Of a DNA stretch of 50,327 nucleotides, positions 43,026 to 50,327 are shown in pieces. The translations under genes were made by a program, and so were the position numbers. Every line of letters starts with the position of its first letter. Within the stretch, counting starts at the first letter, position 1. The notes beneath the pieces are model-generated. The model was not told the origin of the DNA, ran no database searches, and worked only from the letters and a program-made list of their open reading frames with translations. Location of the stretch: contig JAHCSU010000182.1 of assembly GCA_023522315.1 (NCBI GenBank), forward strand, positions 1 through 50,327, read 5' to 3'. This DNA comes from Nostoc sp. CCCryo 231-06. Lineage in GTDB: Bacteria; Cyanobacteriota; Cyanobacteriia; Cyanobacteriales; Nostocaceae.

Positions 43026-43154
43026 CTACGGTGTACACACAAGTCTTTACCCCACCCTAACCCTCCCCTTTACAAGGGGAGGGAGCTAGATTTCTTTTCC
43101 CCCCTTTCTAAGGGGGGATTAAGGGGGGTAATTTGACTTGTGTGTACACCGTAG
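43026..43154. repeat. 129-bp MITE-like element with perfect 20-bp ends, family D
   Basis: CTACGGTGTACACACAAGTC (43026-43045) and GACTTGTGTGTACACCGTAG (43135-43154) are exact inverted repeats. Between are hairpins CCTCCCCTTTACAAGGGGAGG and CCCCCCTTTCTAAGGGGGG. The flanks GGCTAGC and CAACGCTAGC suggest insertion into another repeat. No gene lies in 42913-43227. Confidence 0.85.
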
Positions 43155-43227
43155 CCAACGCTAGCAGGGAAGGGGTTGGGGGTTAGGTTTGAGAGTAAAG
43201 TTGCACATGGCGTAATATAAGTTATTT

Positions 43228-43470
43228 TCACTCTTCTCTATCCTGTAGCCCACCTCTGCGACTGGCGAGTTCTTTTTCGATTTCATCTTCATCTAATAAA
43301 TGTTTACCAGAAGCAACAATCTTAGTGCGAATTTGCTGCAAACGTTCTCACAATGGGATTTTATTTGCAGAGTTTTTCAAACCAATAAATTCGACAAAAT
43401 TTAAAACTTCCTCTTGTTTGTCTTGTGAAAGAGAACGCCACTTTGTTAATAACTCTTGTTCTAGACTCAT
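43228..43470 (-). pseudogene. Antitoxin-like small protein (DUF2281 type) with an in-frame TGA
   Basis: An ATG at 43470 gives 40 residues (MSLEQELLTKWRSLSQDKQE ... NKIPL) up to a TGA at 43348-43350. The same frame continues as ERLQQIRTKIVASGKHLLDEDEIEKELASRRGG and stops at 43228. Together these 80 residues look like one cyanobacterial antitoxin-type protein in which NKTPLGERLRQIRxKIVASG is usual, so the Gly codon GGA has become TGA. No toxin gene is next to it. Probably a recent pseudogene. Confidence 0.72.
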
Positions 43471-43547
43471 TAGTATTTATCCATTATTGTAATTGGGTAT
43501 TTTTATTCTAGAATGACATTTAAACTTAATCCTACTGGTGAACAAGA

Positions 43548-43580
43548 AGATCCCCGACTTCTTTAAGAAGTCGGGGATCT
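43548..43580. terminator. Terminator hairpin downstream of pilQ
   Basis: AGATCCCCGACTTCTT (43548-43563) and AAGAAGTCGGGGATCT (43565-43580) form a perfect 16-bp stem with a one-base gap. It lies about 40 bases beyond the pilQ stop on the minus strand and may end the pilMNOQ transcript. The sequence also occurs as a dispersed palindrome in this type of genome. Confidence 0.75.
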
Positions 43581-43620
43581 GAGCCTTTGCCAGAGGTGAC
43601 TCACCTACCCATTATTTTTA

Positions 43621-45804
43621 TTACCTCGCTGGAACCTTCAAGCCCCGACGCTCAAGGATTTGCCGCACCTCTGGGCTGGGAGTGTAATTATAGCCATAAG
43701 AGGAGTTCTCTGTATCATCCATAATCTGAGGTGTGAGCAACACAATCACCTCTTGGCGCTGATTAGTTTTGTTTGTGCTTCTAAACAGGGAACCGAGTAG
43801 AGGAATATCGCCTAAGATAGGAATCTTGGAGACAGTTGTTCTTTCTGAGTCTTGAATAATACCGCTAAGAATGAGGGTTTGACCATCTCGCAGACGAATT
43901 AAGCCAGAATTAAGGTCACGTTTAGATATTAAAGTAATTCGCCCATTTCCTGTATCCACATCACTTTGGGGTGAGCTAACACTAGGAGCGACTGATAGAG
44001 AGACAAAACCATTGTCGTCAATTCTATCAATTTTAAGTTGCATAGTTAAACCCACATCCTGTTTTGTTGCTTCTGTCAGTTGTCTAGAGCCACCAGGACT
44101 ATCAACTATCGTTGTTGTGATTTTTCCAACCACTTCTTGGGTTAAGTTTATAACAGCCGTCTGGCCTTCTTGCACAATTAAGGTTGGGTCGGTCAAAATC
44201 TTGGCATTGCCATTTGTAACCTGAGCCTGCAAACTAGTGAGAAGACGCTTGGGGAACTGGTATGGCGATGCAAGAGTGCTAGCGAGATTATTAATGATCG
44301 GTGTATTAGTCAAGCTGTTTCTCGCTTCAGTCCTAGTAGCTGGTCTAGAACCTCCAAAATTTAGAGATGCGGCACCGCCTTCACTAGTAAAGAAGTTATT
44401 ACCAACCCCAAAAGAAAAGCTAGTATTAAAATCCTTAGCTGCCAAGAGGTTAACATCGATAATCCTGACGTTAACTGCCACTTGACGACGGCGGATGTCA
44501 AGCGAAGAGATTTGAGCTATGGCAATGTCAATTAACTTGGGAGGGCCAATCAAAGTAATGGAATTCGTGCGCTCGTCTCCTAACGCCTGTAACCCTCTGA
44601 GTAAAGGCGTTGAGTCTTTAAACTCAGCGCGTCGAGTTTGAACACTGCTTTCTGTAGAAGAGCTACTTTCACTTTGTCGTGAGCCTCCTTGGTCAGGCTC
44701 TCCTACAGTACTAGTCTTAGTAGTAGTAATCAGGCGTTCCTGGATAATGGCACTTTCTGCTCCCAAACCAACCAAATAGTTTAGTGCAGTTGATGCTGTT
44801 ACCTGATTGAGTCTTATACTACGCATAACCATGTCACGGGTAGAATTAGGTAGTTTAGGCCCAACAAAAACCGTGCGATTACTGCGGTTAGCTTCCAAAC
44901 CACTCAAGCGTAAGACGTAGTTAAACACATCTTGCACTGGCTCGTTTTCTATATCTAGGGAGATTGTTTGAGAGCTTGCTGGTGCATTAGCAGCGCCACC
45001 TTGCTGACCTCCAGCAGCAGCAGCTTGCTCACCTCCGATATAAGCCAAGTTCAAACCAGCAGCACGGGCAAGCAATGACAAAACCTCACGCACTGGCGCA
45101 TCTCGCAATACTAAACGGGGTACACGTTCCTGAGTTCCCAAGTCAATAGAGCTAGGAGAAGCATCAGTATTGGAAATAGCAATATCTCCCACTGGTGGGG
45201 CGATCGCTCTAGGTAAGAAAGGTGGAGCCTGACTCACTGGTTGACCTGGCCCAGCAGCTTGTGCAGGTTGTCCGTCAATGGTCACTTCCGGGTTGGGAAC
45301 GAGAACACCTGAATTTTGACCCGGTTGGGCTGGAGTCGTAACAGGCGGTGCTGTGAAAGTTTGCGCTGTTGGCGTTGGTGTTGATGCTATAGTGCCTGCC
45401 GATGGGCTAAAGCTGAGTGTAATTCCATTTGGCGATCGCACCACGGGTTGACTATTAGGCGTATTGTTGCTGCCCGTTACCGTCACCCGAATGCTATTGG
45501 CATCAAGCTGATTAACCTCGACAGATGCAATTCCTGGTGCTGGGCTATCTTGACGAAAACTCTTACCTTGTGGTAATCGTAATTGAGCATTGATAATATC
45601 TGCGACTAAAGTCTTACCTCTTTTTGTAGTGAAAACTTGGGGGCGCGACCCTGAAGAAGTTTTCAAAGCAACGCTAATTCCACCATTAACTGGATTTAAC
45701 TGTACATCAGTAATTTGACTAATTTGTGCCCAAACTGGTTGAGCTGCCAAAAATACAAAAGCGGCAGAACCTAATATAAAACTATTACCGTGAAGCTGTT
45801 TCAC
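43621..45804 (-). CDS. pilQ: Type IV pilus outer-membrane secretin
   Basis: A 727-residue secretin that forms the outer-membrane pore for the pilus fibre. A signal peptide (to about residue 27) is followed by an AMIN domain that binds peptidoglycan (ITDVQLNPVNGGISVALKTSSG), a Pro/Thr-rich linker (about 140-225), an STN/N0 domain (PRLVLRDAPVREVLSLLARAAGLNL) and the secretin core (VNVRIIDVNLLAAKDFNTSF ... LTDPTLIVQEGQTAVI ... DGQTLILSGIIQDSERTTVSKIPILGDIPLLGSLF). It is last in the operon, separated from pilO by 142 bases that hold repeats and a 28-bp palindrome, so its level may differ from the upstream genes. Confidence 0.95.
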   Translation of the reverse strand: MKQLHGNSFILGSAAFVFLAAQPVWAQISQITDVQLNPVNGGISVALKTSSGSRPQVFTTKRGKTLVADIINAQLRLPQGKSFRQDSPAPGIASVEVNQLDANSIRVTVTGSNNTPNSQPVVRSPNGITLSFSPSAGTIASTPTPTAQTFTAPPVTTPAQPGQNSGVLVPNPEVTIDGQPAQAAGPGQPVSQAPPFLPRAIAPPVGDIAISNTDASPSSIDLGTQERVPRLVLRDAPVREVLSLLARAAGLNLAYIGGEQAAAAGGQQGGAANAPASSQTISLDIENEPVQDVFNYVLRLSGLEANRSNRTVFVGPKLPNSTRDMVMRSIRLNQVTASTALNYLVGLGAESAIIQERLITTTKTSTVGEPDQGGSRQSESSSSTESSVQTRRAEFKDSTPLLRGLQALGDERTNSITLIGPPKLIDIAIAQISSLDIRRRQVAVNVRIIDVNLLAAKDFNTSFSFGVGNNFFTSEGGAASLNFGGSRPATRTEARNSLTNTPIINNLASTLASPYQFPKRLLTSLQAQVTNGNAKILTDPTLIVQEGQTAVINLTQEVVGKITTTIVDSPGGSRQLTEATKQDVGLTMQLKIDRIDDNGFVSLSVAPSVSSPQSDVDTGNGRITLISKRDLNSGLIRLRDGQTLILSGIIQDSERTTVSKIPILGDIPLLGSLFRSTNKTNQRQEVIVLLTPQIMDDTENSSYGYNYTPSPEVRQILERRGLKVPAR

Positions 45805-45912
45805 AGTTCATTCCTCACCTAATAAAACCTTGTTTACAAACTATTCTGAGAAGTTGGAGTTAGGAATGAGGAGTGAATAGTTAGGAATAATAACTCCTAA
45901 CTCCTAACTCCT

Positions 45913-45940
45913 GTAGAGACGCGATTAATCGCGTCTCTAC
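45913..45940. repeat. 28-bp perfect palindrome, copy 2, between pilO and pilQ
   Basis: Identical to the copy at 19522-19549. CTCCTAACT-type repeats lie on both sides. On the minus strand a hairpin here would stand between the pilO stop and the pilQ start and could weaken read-through into pilQ. Confidence 0.85.
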
Positions 45941-45946
45941 TCCTAA

Positions 45947-46723
45947 CTATTTTTTCGGAGCAGTTTTAGCTGCTGCGGCTGCTGCGGCTGCTATTTCTTC
46001 TGGAGTAAGTGGCATTAATACCTGTAACTGGAATGATGTATTAATCGCTGCTGGGCCAACCTGCATCGGCGTTTTATCTAATGGGGATTTTGACTCTACT
46101 GGAGCCAAAGTTGCTTGATAATCTTTAACTATTAACAAAGGCTGTAAACGCTCAATGTTACGAATTATCGATTGTGTTTGTTCGTAAGTTCCTGTAATTT
46201 CGGCATTGATATTGCTGCGTTGCAGCTTACCGTCAACCTGTAGTCCTAGAGTTCCATCGGTAATTGGTTCCGGTTTTTGGGAAACTGGCACAAATTTTTT
46301 CAGTTTGGCTCTCACTACATTCATAGAAGTTGGAGTATTGCCAGACTCAATTAATCGGTTCATATCCAACAGCAATGTATCTAAGCTTTTTTCGTTAGCG
46401 AATAAACCTAAAACCTGAATTTTTTGCTGTTTTGCCTGTGCTAGCTCGTCTTTGACTTTGCCAATCTCTTTGATACTGGCTTTTTTTTGCTCAACTTGCC
46501 CTTGCAGTTCAGAGCTTTTGGCTTGCTGTTGCTGATAGCTTTCCCAAGCTGGCATCACCAGGTTTAAGAATATATAACCTGCTCCTGCTAAACCAATTAC
46601 CCCCACCAATATGCCAATAATTTTTGGTGTAAAAGCAATACCAAATAGCACGGGGGATACTGGCGTAGCCTGATCGAATTCCCCACTTTGTTCGCCAAAA
46701 TTTAAATTATCACTCAGCGTCAT
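45947..46723 (-). CDS. pilO: Type IV pilus inner-membrane protein PilO
   Basis: A 258-residue bitopic protein. A cytoplasmic N-terminus of about 31 residues precedes one membrane helix (IIGILVGVIGLAGAGYIFLNLV), then a coiled coil (QQQAKSSELQGQVEQKKASIKEIGKVKDELAQ) and a ferredoxin-like periplasmic domain. It ends in an Ala-rich tail. The pattern and its place after pilN fit PilO, which forms the alignment subcomplex with PilN. The start overlaps the pilN stop by four bases (ATGA), so translation is coupled. Confidence 0.88.
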   Translation of the reverse strand: MTLSDNLNFGEQSGEFDQATPVSPVLFGIAFTPKIIGILVGVIGLAGAGYIFLNLVMPAWESYQQQQAKSSELQGQVEQKKASIKEIGKVKDELAQAKQQKIQVLGLFANEKSLDTLLLDMNRLIESGNTPTSMNVVRAKLKKFVPVSQKPEPITDGTLGLQVDGKLQRSNINAEITGTYEQTQSIIRNIERLQPLLIVKDYQATLAPVESKSPLDKTPMQVGPAAINTSFQLQVLMPLTPEEIAAAAAAAAKTAPKK

Positions 46724-47496
46724 TTTGAAATGACTCCTGTTTGTTGCATACTACGAATTCGAGTCACTAAACCCACTGTGCCTTTTTTTTCCAATTCCCG
46801 GATTAATTCCGAAGCTGGAACATCGTTCATACTCGATTGAATAGTGTATTCAACTACTTGTGGCGGCTTAATTGTTACACCATCAGTAGGTTGACCTACG
46901 CCTGGTGGTAAGGGAGCATCTACTAAGGCTGCCGTCACAATTCTGCTTTCTGTGGACTTCAAGAATTGAGACTGTTGTAGACTCAATAAAAAATCATTGA
47001 CATCGTTAAAAGAACGAGCCAATCCGGTAATTTCTAACCCTCCGGCGGGATTGGTTGGTGGCTTCCCTGCCTCTGCCGCAATCGGTGGGGTTTGCTTGAT
47101 GGTTTTAATTTGCACTGCTACTGGGATGCGATCGCGCAAATCTTGCAGCATTGCTGACCAAGGTCGAATTTGGTCAAATACAGTGACTAAAGCTTGGGTT
47201 TCCCCTTTAACTGCCTTCGTCTCGTCTTTGATTTTATTAATATTTCCTATTTCTGTATCTAACCTCTTGCTTTCTTGGTCTAATTGTGCAATTTGACCAT
47301 CTAATTCAACAATCTTCCCTTGCAACAACCACCAAGCAATTCCCAATAAAGCTGGAAGGACTACACCTACTGCAACTCCCGCATACAGTAGTGTCAAATC
47401 CCCCGTAGGAAACTTTAGGGATATTCCTCCCGATCTCTCAGGCTTTTTCTGGTATGCTGGGCGATCTTTAAGAAAATTAACATCTAGGCTGTACAT
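46720..47496 (-). CDS. pilN: Type IV pilus inner-membrane protein PilN
   Basis: A 258-residue protein. The N-terminus MYSLDVNFLKDRPAYQKK contains the PilM-binding (I/V)NLLPxR-like segment of PilN (DVNFLKDRP). One membrane helix (LLYAGVAVGVVLPALLGIAWWLL) and a coiled coil (VELDGQIAQLDQESKRLDTEIGN) follow, then the periplasmic domain. It starts 4 bases after the pilM stop and overlaps pilO. Together they anchor the pilus motor to the secretin. Confidence 0.9.
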   Translation of the reverse strand: MYSLDVNFLKDRPAYQKKPERSGGISLKFPTGDLTLLYAGVAVGVVLPALLGIAWWLLQGKIVELDGQIAQLDQESKRLDTEIGNINKIKDETKAVKGETQALVTVFDQIRPWSAMLQDLRDRIPVAVQIKTIKQTPPIAAEAGKPPTNPAGGLEITGLARSFNDVNDFLLSLQQSQFLKSTESRIVTAALVDAPLPPGVGQPTDGVTIKPPQVVEYTIQSSMNDVPASELIRELEKKGTVGLVTRIRSMQQTGVISK

Positions 47497-47500
47497 TTTG

Positions 47501-48607
47501 TTACATTTCCCGCATTCCTAGACCAAGTACGATCGCCAAGCCAGAGCGTTGCACCTGTGGATATTTATCAGTGTCAACTTCCAACGACAAAGCCGCGATT
47601 GGATCTATTTGGGTAGTTGGCAAGCTCAATCGTTGGGTAAAGAATTCATCTAGCTGTTGGAGTCCACCTCCTGGGCCAGCTAATATAATCTGCGCTATCT
47701 CCAAATTTTCACTTTGATTGAGGTAAAAATCGATGGAACGGCGCAGTTCATCCGTTAGTTCTCCCAATACTCTCAATATGGCTGCCATACCAGGATTGAT
47801 TTCAGTAACCCCAGTTTTCCCGTCGTCTAGAGAAGCTGGAGGAATAACCATTCCGTGTAACAGTTCCATATCTCGTGATGTGGGTAAGCTCATTGCCCTT
47901 GCTAAGGCAGTTTGCATTTGATAAGTCCCGATTGGGACTGTGCGCGAAAATTGCGGCACTCCGTTAACGATGATGGCGATTTCTGTACTGTCGAACTCTA
48001 TATCAACTAGTACTGCTGCTTCTTGCGGCCCAAATTGTCGCAATTGCTCACGAATAGTCCGAATCAAAGCAAAACTGTTAATTTCTAAAACATCGATTTG
48101 TAATCCTGCTTGCTCGAATGTACTTATATAGGTATCCGTCATCTCCTTACGGGTGGCAACTAGAAGTACGTGTACTTTTTCAATGCCATCCTCATCTTGA
48201 AAATACCCAAGTTTCTGATAATCTACATCAGCCTCTTCACGAGGATAGGGTAAATATAAACCTGCTTCATGGTTGAGAACCATTTCTCGCAGTTCTTTAT
48301 CATCTAACTCTGCTGGCACTGGTATGATCCGAACGATGGAATCTCGCCCTGGTACACCAGTGGCAACGCGAGAAGTTTTGATTTTGCTCTCAGCTAGCGC
48401 CTGTTGGATTAATTGCGCCATTGCTGCGGGGTCAGTGATTTGACCATCGGTAACTACGCCTTCTGGAACTGCTACCGATGTAAAGGTTTCAAGTTTTAAG
48501 CCTTGACCCTGCTTGCGTAGCTGAACTACATTTACCCGTTCGGGAGCAAGTTCAATGCCGACCCCTTTTTTTGATTTGCCAAACAGACTTTTGAAGCTTT
48601 TTACCAC
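47501..48607 (-). CDS. pilM: Type IV pilus assembly ATPase-fold protein PilM
   Basis: A 368-residue actin/FtsA-fold protein that binds PilN at the membrane. KKGVGIELAPERVNVVQLRKQ is the first phosphate-binding strand-turn; DSIVRIIPVPAELDDKELREMV, AVLVDIEFDSTEIAIIVNG and ILAGPGGGLQQLDEFFTQRL are the typical PilM/FtsA segments. It is first in the operon, and the promoter lies in the 142-base gap shared with the divergent ABC solute-binding gene. Confidence 0.93.
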   Translation of the reverse strand: MVKSFKSLFGKSKKGVGIELAPERVNVVQLRKQGQGLKLETFTSVAVPEGVVTDGQITDPAAMAQLIQQALAESKIKTSRVATGVPGRDSIVRIIPVPAELDDKELREMVLNHEAGLYLPYPREEADVDYQKLGYFQDEDGIEKVHVLLVATRKEMTDTYISTFEQAGLQIDVLEINSFALIRTIREQLRQFGPQEAAVLVDIEFDSTEIAIIVNGVPQFSRTVPIGTYQMQTALARAMSLPTSRDMELLHGMVIPPASLDDGKTGVTEINPGMAAILRVLGELTDELRRSIDFYLNQSENLEIAQIILAGPGGGLQQLDEFFTQRLSLPTTQIDPIAALSLEVDTDKYPQVQRSGLAIVLGLGMREM

Positions 48608-48749
48608 AGTTGTGCCAGCTGGACTGCTAAATTGAAAATTTAAATGATACTAAGAAACGGACTTGGTGCTAAGTAATTTATTTAGCCTATAATCTCGACA
48701 ATTCTGATCTAAGCTTTTCACACTGAGCAAGCGTAAAAATACTGGGAAA

Positions 48750-50048
48750 ATGATTCAATTGCGAAAATTTAAACAACTTGTTGCTTTTACACTGCTTGGC
48801 TTATTAACCAGTTGGATTGTAAGTTGCAGCACAAGTAACGTTGGTACAGGTACAAAACAGGCTGCTTCTGGAGCGGCAACTATTGAGTTTTGGACGATGC
48901 AACTCCAACCTCAATTTACCGACTACTTCAAAAGCCTAATTGCGAATTTTGAATTGCAAAATCCAGGTATAAAGATTAACTGGGTGGATGTCCCTTGGGC
49001 GGCGATGGAGAACAAAATTTTAACAGCTGTCTCAGCAAAAACGCCACCTGATGTAGTTAACCTGAATCCGGGTTTTGCTTCCCAACTTGCCGGACGAAAT
49101 GCCTGGTTAGATTTAGATGCAAAAGTCCCAAACGACGTACGTTCCTCCTATCTAGCGAATATCTGGGAATCTTGTACGCTTAATGGCAAGAGTTTTGGGA
49201 TTCCCTGGTATCTCACCACACGGCTAACCATTTATAACACCGATTTATTAAAACAGGCAGGTATCAATAAACCGCCTGCAACCTATGCAGAATTGGCACA
49301 AGCAGCGCAACAAATTAAAGATAAAACTGGCAAATATGCCTTTTTTGTGACTTTCGTACCGCAAGATTCTGGTGAAGTGCTGGAATCTTTTGTGCAAATG
49401 GGTGTCACTCTAATAGATGCTCAGGGGAAAGCGGCGTTTAATTCAGCACCAGGTAAGGCAGCGTTTCAGTATTGGGTAGACTTGTATAAAAAAGGGTTAC
49501 TTCCTAAAGAAGCTTTGACGCAAGGACATCGCCACGCGATCGATTTATACCAATCTGGAGAGACTGCGTTTTTAGCTTCTGGGCCAGAGTTTCTGAAAAC
49601 GATCGCTAATAATGCCCCTAAAATTGCTCAAGCTTCGGGAATAGCCCCTCAACTCACTGGTGACACAGGCAAAAAAAATGTCGCGGTGATGAATCTAGTT
49701 ATTCCCCGTGATAGCAAACAACCAGACGGCGCTGTTAAATTTGCTTTATTTGTCACCAATGACGAAAATCAGTTAGCCTTTGCTAAAGCTGCAAATGTCC
49801 TACCTTCTACAGTCAAAGCATTGTCTGATAGTTACTTTAAAGATGTTCCAGCTAATGCTTCAACAGTAGAAAAAGCGCGGGTTATCACTGCCCAACAACT
49901 ACAACAGGCAGAAATATTAACCCCTACTTTGAAGGATTCCAACAAACTGCAAAAGGCAGTTTACGAAAACTTGCAAGCAGCAATGTTAGGGCAGAAGAGT
50001 GTGGATAAAGCTGTAGAGGATGCAGCGCAGGAGTGGAATCAAAGATAA
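48750..50048 (+). CDS. ABC transporter sugar-binding lipoprotein
   Basis: A 432-residue substrate-binding protein of the family-1 (maltose/sugar) type. The signal sequence ends in a lipobox TSWIVSC with the lipidated Cys26. IEFWTMQLQPQFTDYFKSLIANFELQNPGIKINWVDVPW is the usual start of the mature protein, and LAQAAQQIKDKTGKYAF, ETAFLASGPEFL and FALFVTNDENQLAFAKAANVLPS are family features. It should bind a sugar or glycoside outside the membrane. The permease and ATPase genes are not next to it in this window; the next genes lie beyond the right edge. Confidence 0.92.
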   Translation: MIQLRKFKQLVAFTLLGLLTSWIVSCSTSNVGTGTKQAASGAATIEFWTMQLQPQFTDYFKSLIANFELQNPGIKINWVDVPWAAMENKILTAVSAKTPPDVVNLNPGFASQLAGRNAWLDLDAKVPNDVRSSYLANIWESCTLNGKSFGIPWYLTTRLTIYNTDLLKQAGINKPPATYAELAQAAQQIKDKTGKYAFFVTFVPQDSGEVLESFVQMGVTLIDAQGKAAFNSAPGKAAFQYWVDLYKKGLLPKEALTQGHRHAIDLYQSGETAFLASGPEFLKTIANNAPKIAQASGIAPQLTGDTGKKNVAVMNLVIPRDSKQPDGAVKFALFVTNDENQLAFAKAANVLPSTVKALSDSYFKDVPANASTVEKARVITAQQLQQAEILTPTLKDSNKLQKAVYENLQAAMLGQKSVDKAVEDAAQEWNQR

Positions 50049-50104
50049 ATTTGGGGAGTGGGGAGTGGTGAATATTAAAATTCCCTATTCCCTATTCCCT
50101 ATTC

Positions 50105-50184
50105 CAGGGCTATTTCGTTCTAGACATAAACCGCCCAGAACTAAAGTTCGGCGGCTAATAGCTAAAGTCCGTTAAAACGGACTA
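50105..50184. repeat. Left half of a family C element
   Basis: CAGGGCTATTTCGTTCTAGACAT through the AGTCCGTTAAAACGGACT hairpin matches the other family C copies, but the right end is missing, so it is a truncated or half element. It starts shortly after the ABC solute-binding gene. Confidence 0.75.
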
Positions 50185-50207
50185 AGTAAGTGCGCCAAAT
50201 TAAATAT

Positions 50208-50270
50208 AAAACCTCACCCTGCCTCCAGCTTCACTCTCCTTTGTAAGAAGAGGGATTGAGGGTGAGGTTT
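50208..50270. repeat. Palindromic repeat (AAACCTCACCCT ... AGGGTGAGGTTT)
   Basis: Arms 50208-50219 and 50259-50270 are exact inverted repeats of 12 bases around a hairpin-rich centre. It lies between the half family C element and the next element. Confidence 0.7.
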
Positions 50271-50275
50271 GATCT

Positions 50276-50327
50276 TATAGCGGTTCTCAGTTGAGTGAGG
50301 TACAAGAACCCCACCCCCAACCCCCTC
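50276..50327. repeat. Left end of an element related to family A, cut by the window edge
   Basis: It begins TATAGCGGTTCTCAGTTG, close to the family A start (TATAGCGGTTCC), then GAGGTACAAGAACCCCACCCC. The right end lies outside. Confidence 0.55.

Overview
The window looks like chromosomal DNA of a filamentous, Nostoc-type cyanobacterium. Several genes point to an oxygenic phototroph: a CtpA-type (D1-processing) protease, the NDH-1 assembly factor CRR6, a phytol-kinase-like membrane protein, two plastid-type isoprenoid genes (ispG, ispD), DUF760 and DUF3685 proteins and a NucA/NuiA nuclease-inhibitor pair. The non-coding DNA agrees: many GCGATCGC (HIP1) octamers, 7-bp-multiple tandem repeats, and at least four families of short palindromic, MITE-like elements.

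Layout. 1-1.2 kb: end of an unidentified gene, a receiver-only response regulator and a 21-bp tandem repeat. 1.2-6.7 kb: a cyclopropane-synthase-like methyltransferase facing a Delta9-type desaturase, then trpS, metF and an N-terminally truncated DUF2887 gene. 6.9-10.8 kb: a PsiE-like membrane protein, a TPR lipoprotein-like or secreted protein, and an EF-G-like GTPase. 11.2-15.0 kb: a compact three-gene cassette (GHKL-ATPase/histidine kinase, divergent receiver protein, soluble ComEC-like metallo-beta-lactamase protein). It is followed by a second, diverged copy of the last 36 codons of the EF-G-like gene, so the cassette sits between two copies of that gene's 3' end. This is the most interesting region of the window.

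15.2-19.5 kb: accessory genes, including an unrecognised gene, a Uma2 gene broken by one stop codon, nuiA facing nucA, and a DUF6174 secreted protein. 19.6-31.4 kb: ctpA, ispG, a pentapeptide-repeat protein, a RelE/YafQ toxin-antitoxin pair, an isochorismatase-fold hydrolase, a LysM-M23 peptidase, an HtrA protease, a DUF760 protein, scpB, ispD and a family-9 glycosyltransferase. 31.7-40.1 kb: crr6, a FurC/PerR-like regulator, a DUF3685 pseudo-receiver protein, a phytol-kinase-like gene, an atypical FAD oxidoreductase, a CobD-like aminotransferase carrying an in-frame block of repeat DNA, and an HU protein gene. 40.9-43.5 kb: three intact Uma2 genes and an antitoxin-like gene with an in-frame TGA. 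43.6-48.6 kb: the type IV pilus operon pilM-pilN-pilO-pilQ (minus strand). 48.7-50.0 kb: an ABC-transporter sugar-binding lipoprotein, then fragments of repeat elements up to the end.

How the parts relate. Most genes are scattered housekeeping genes without large operons; clear operons are pilMNOQ, the three-gene signalling cassette and the toxin-antitoxin pair. Accessory genes cluster at 11-19 kb and 40-43.5 kb, where broken genes are also found. All family assignments come from reading motifs by eye; no database search was possible.
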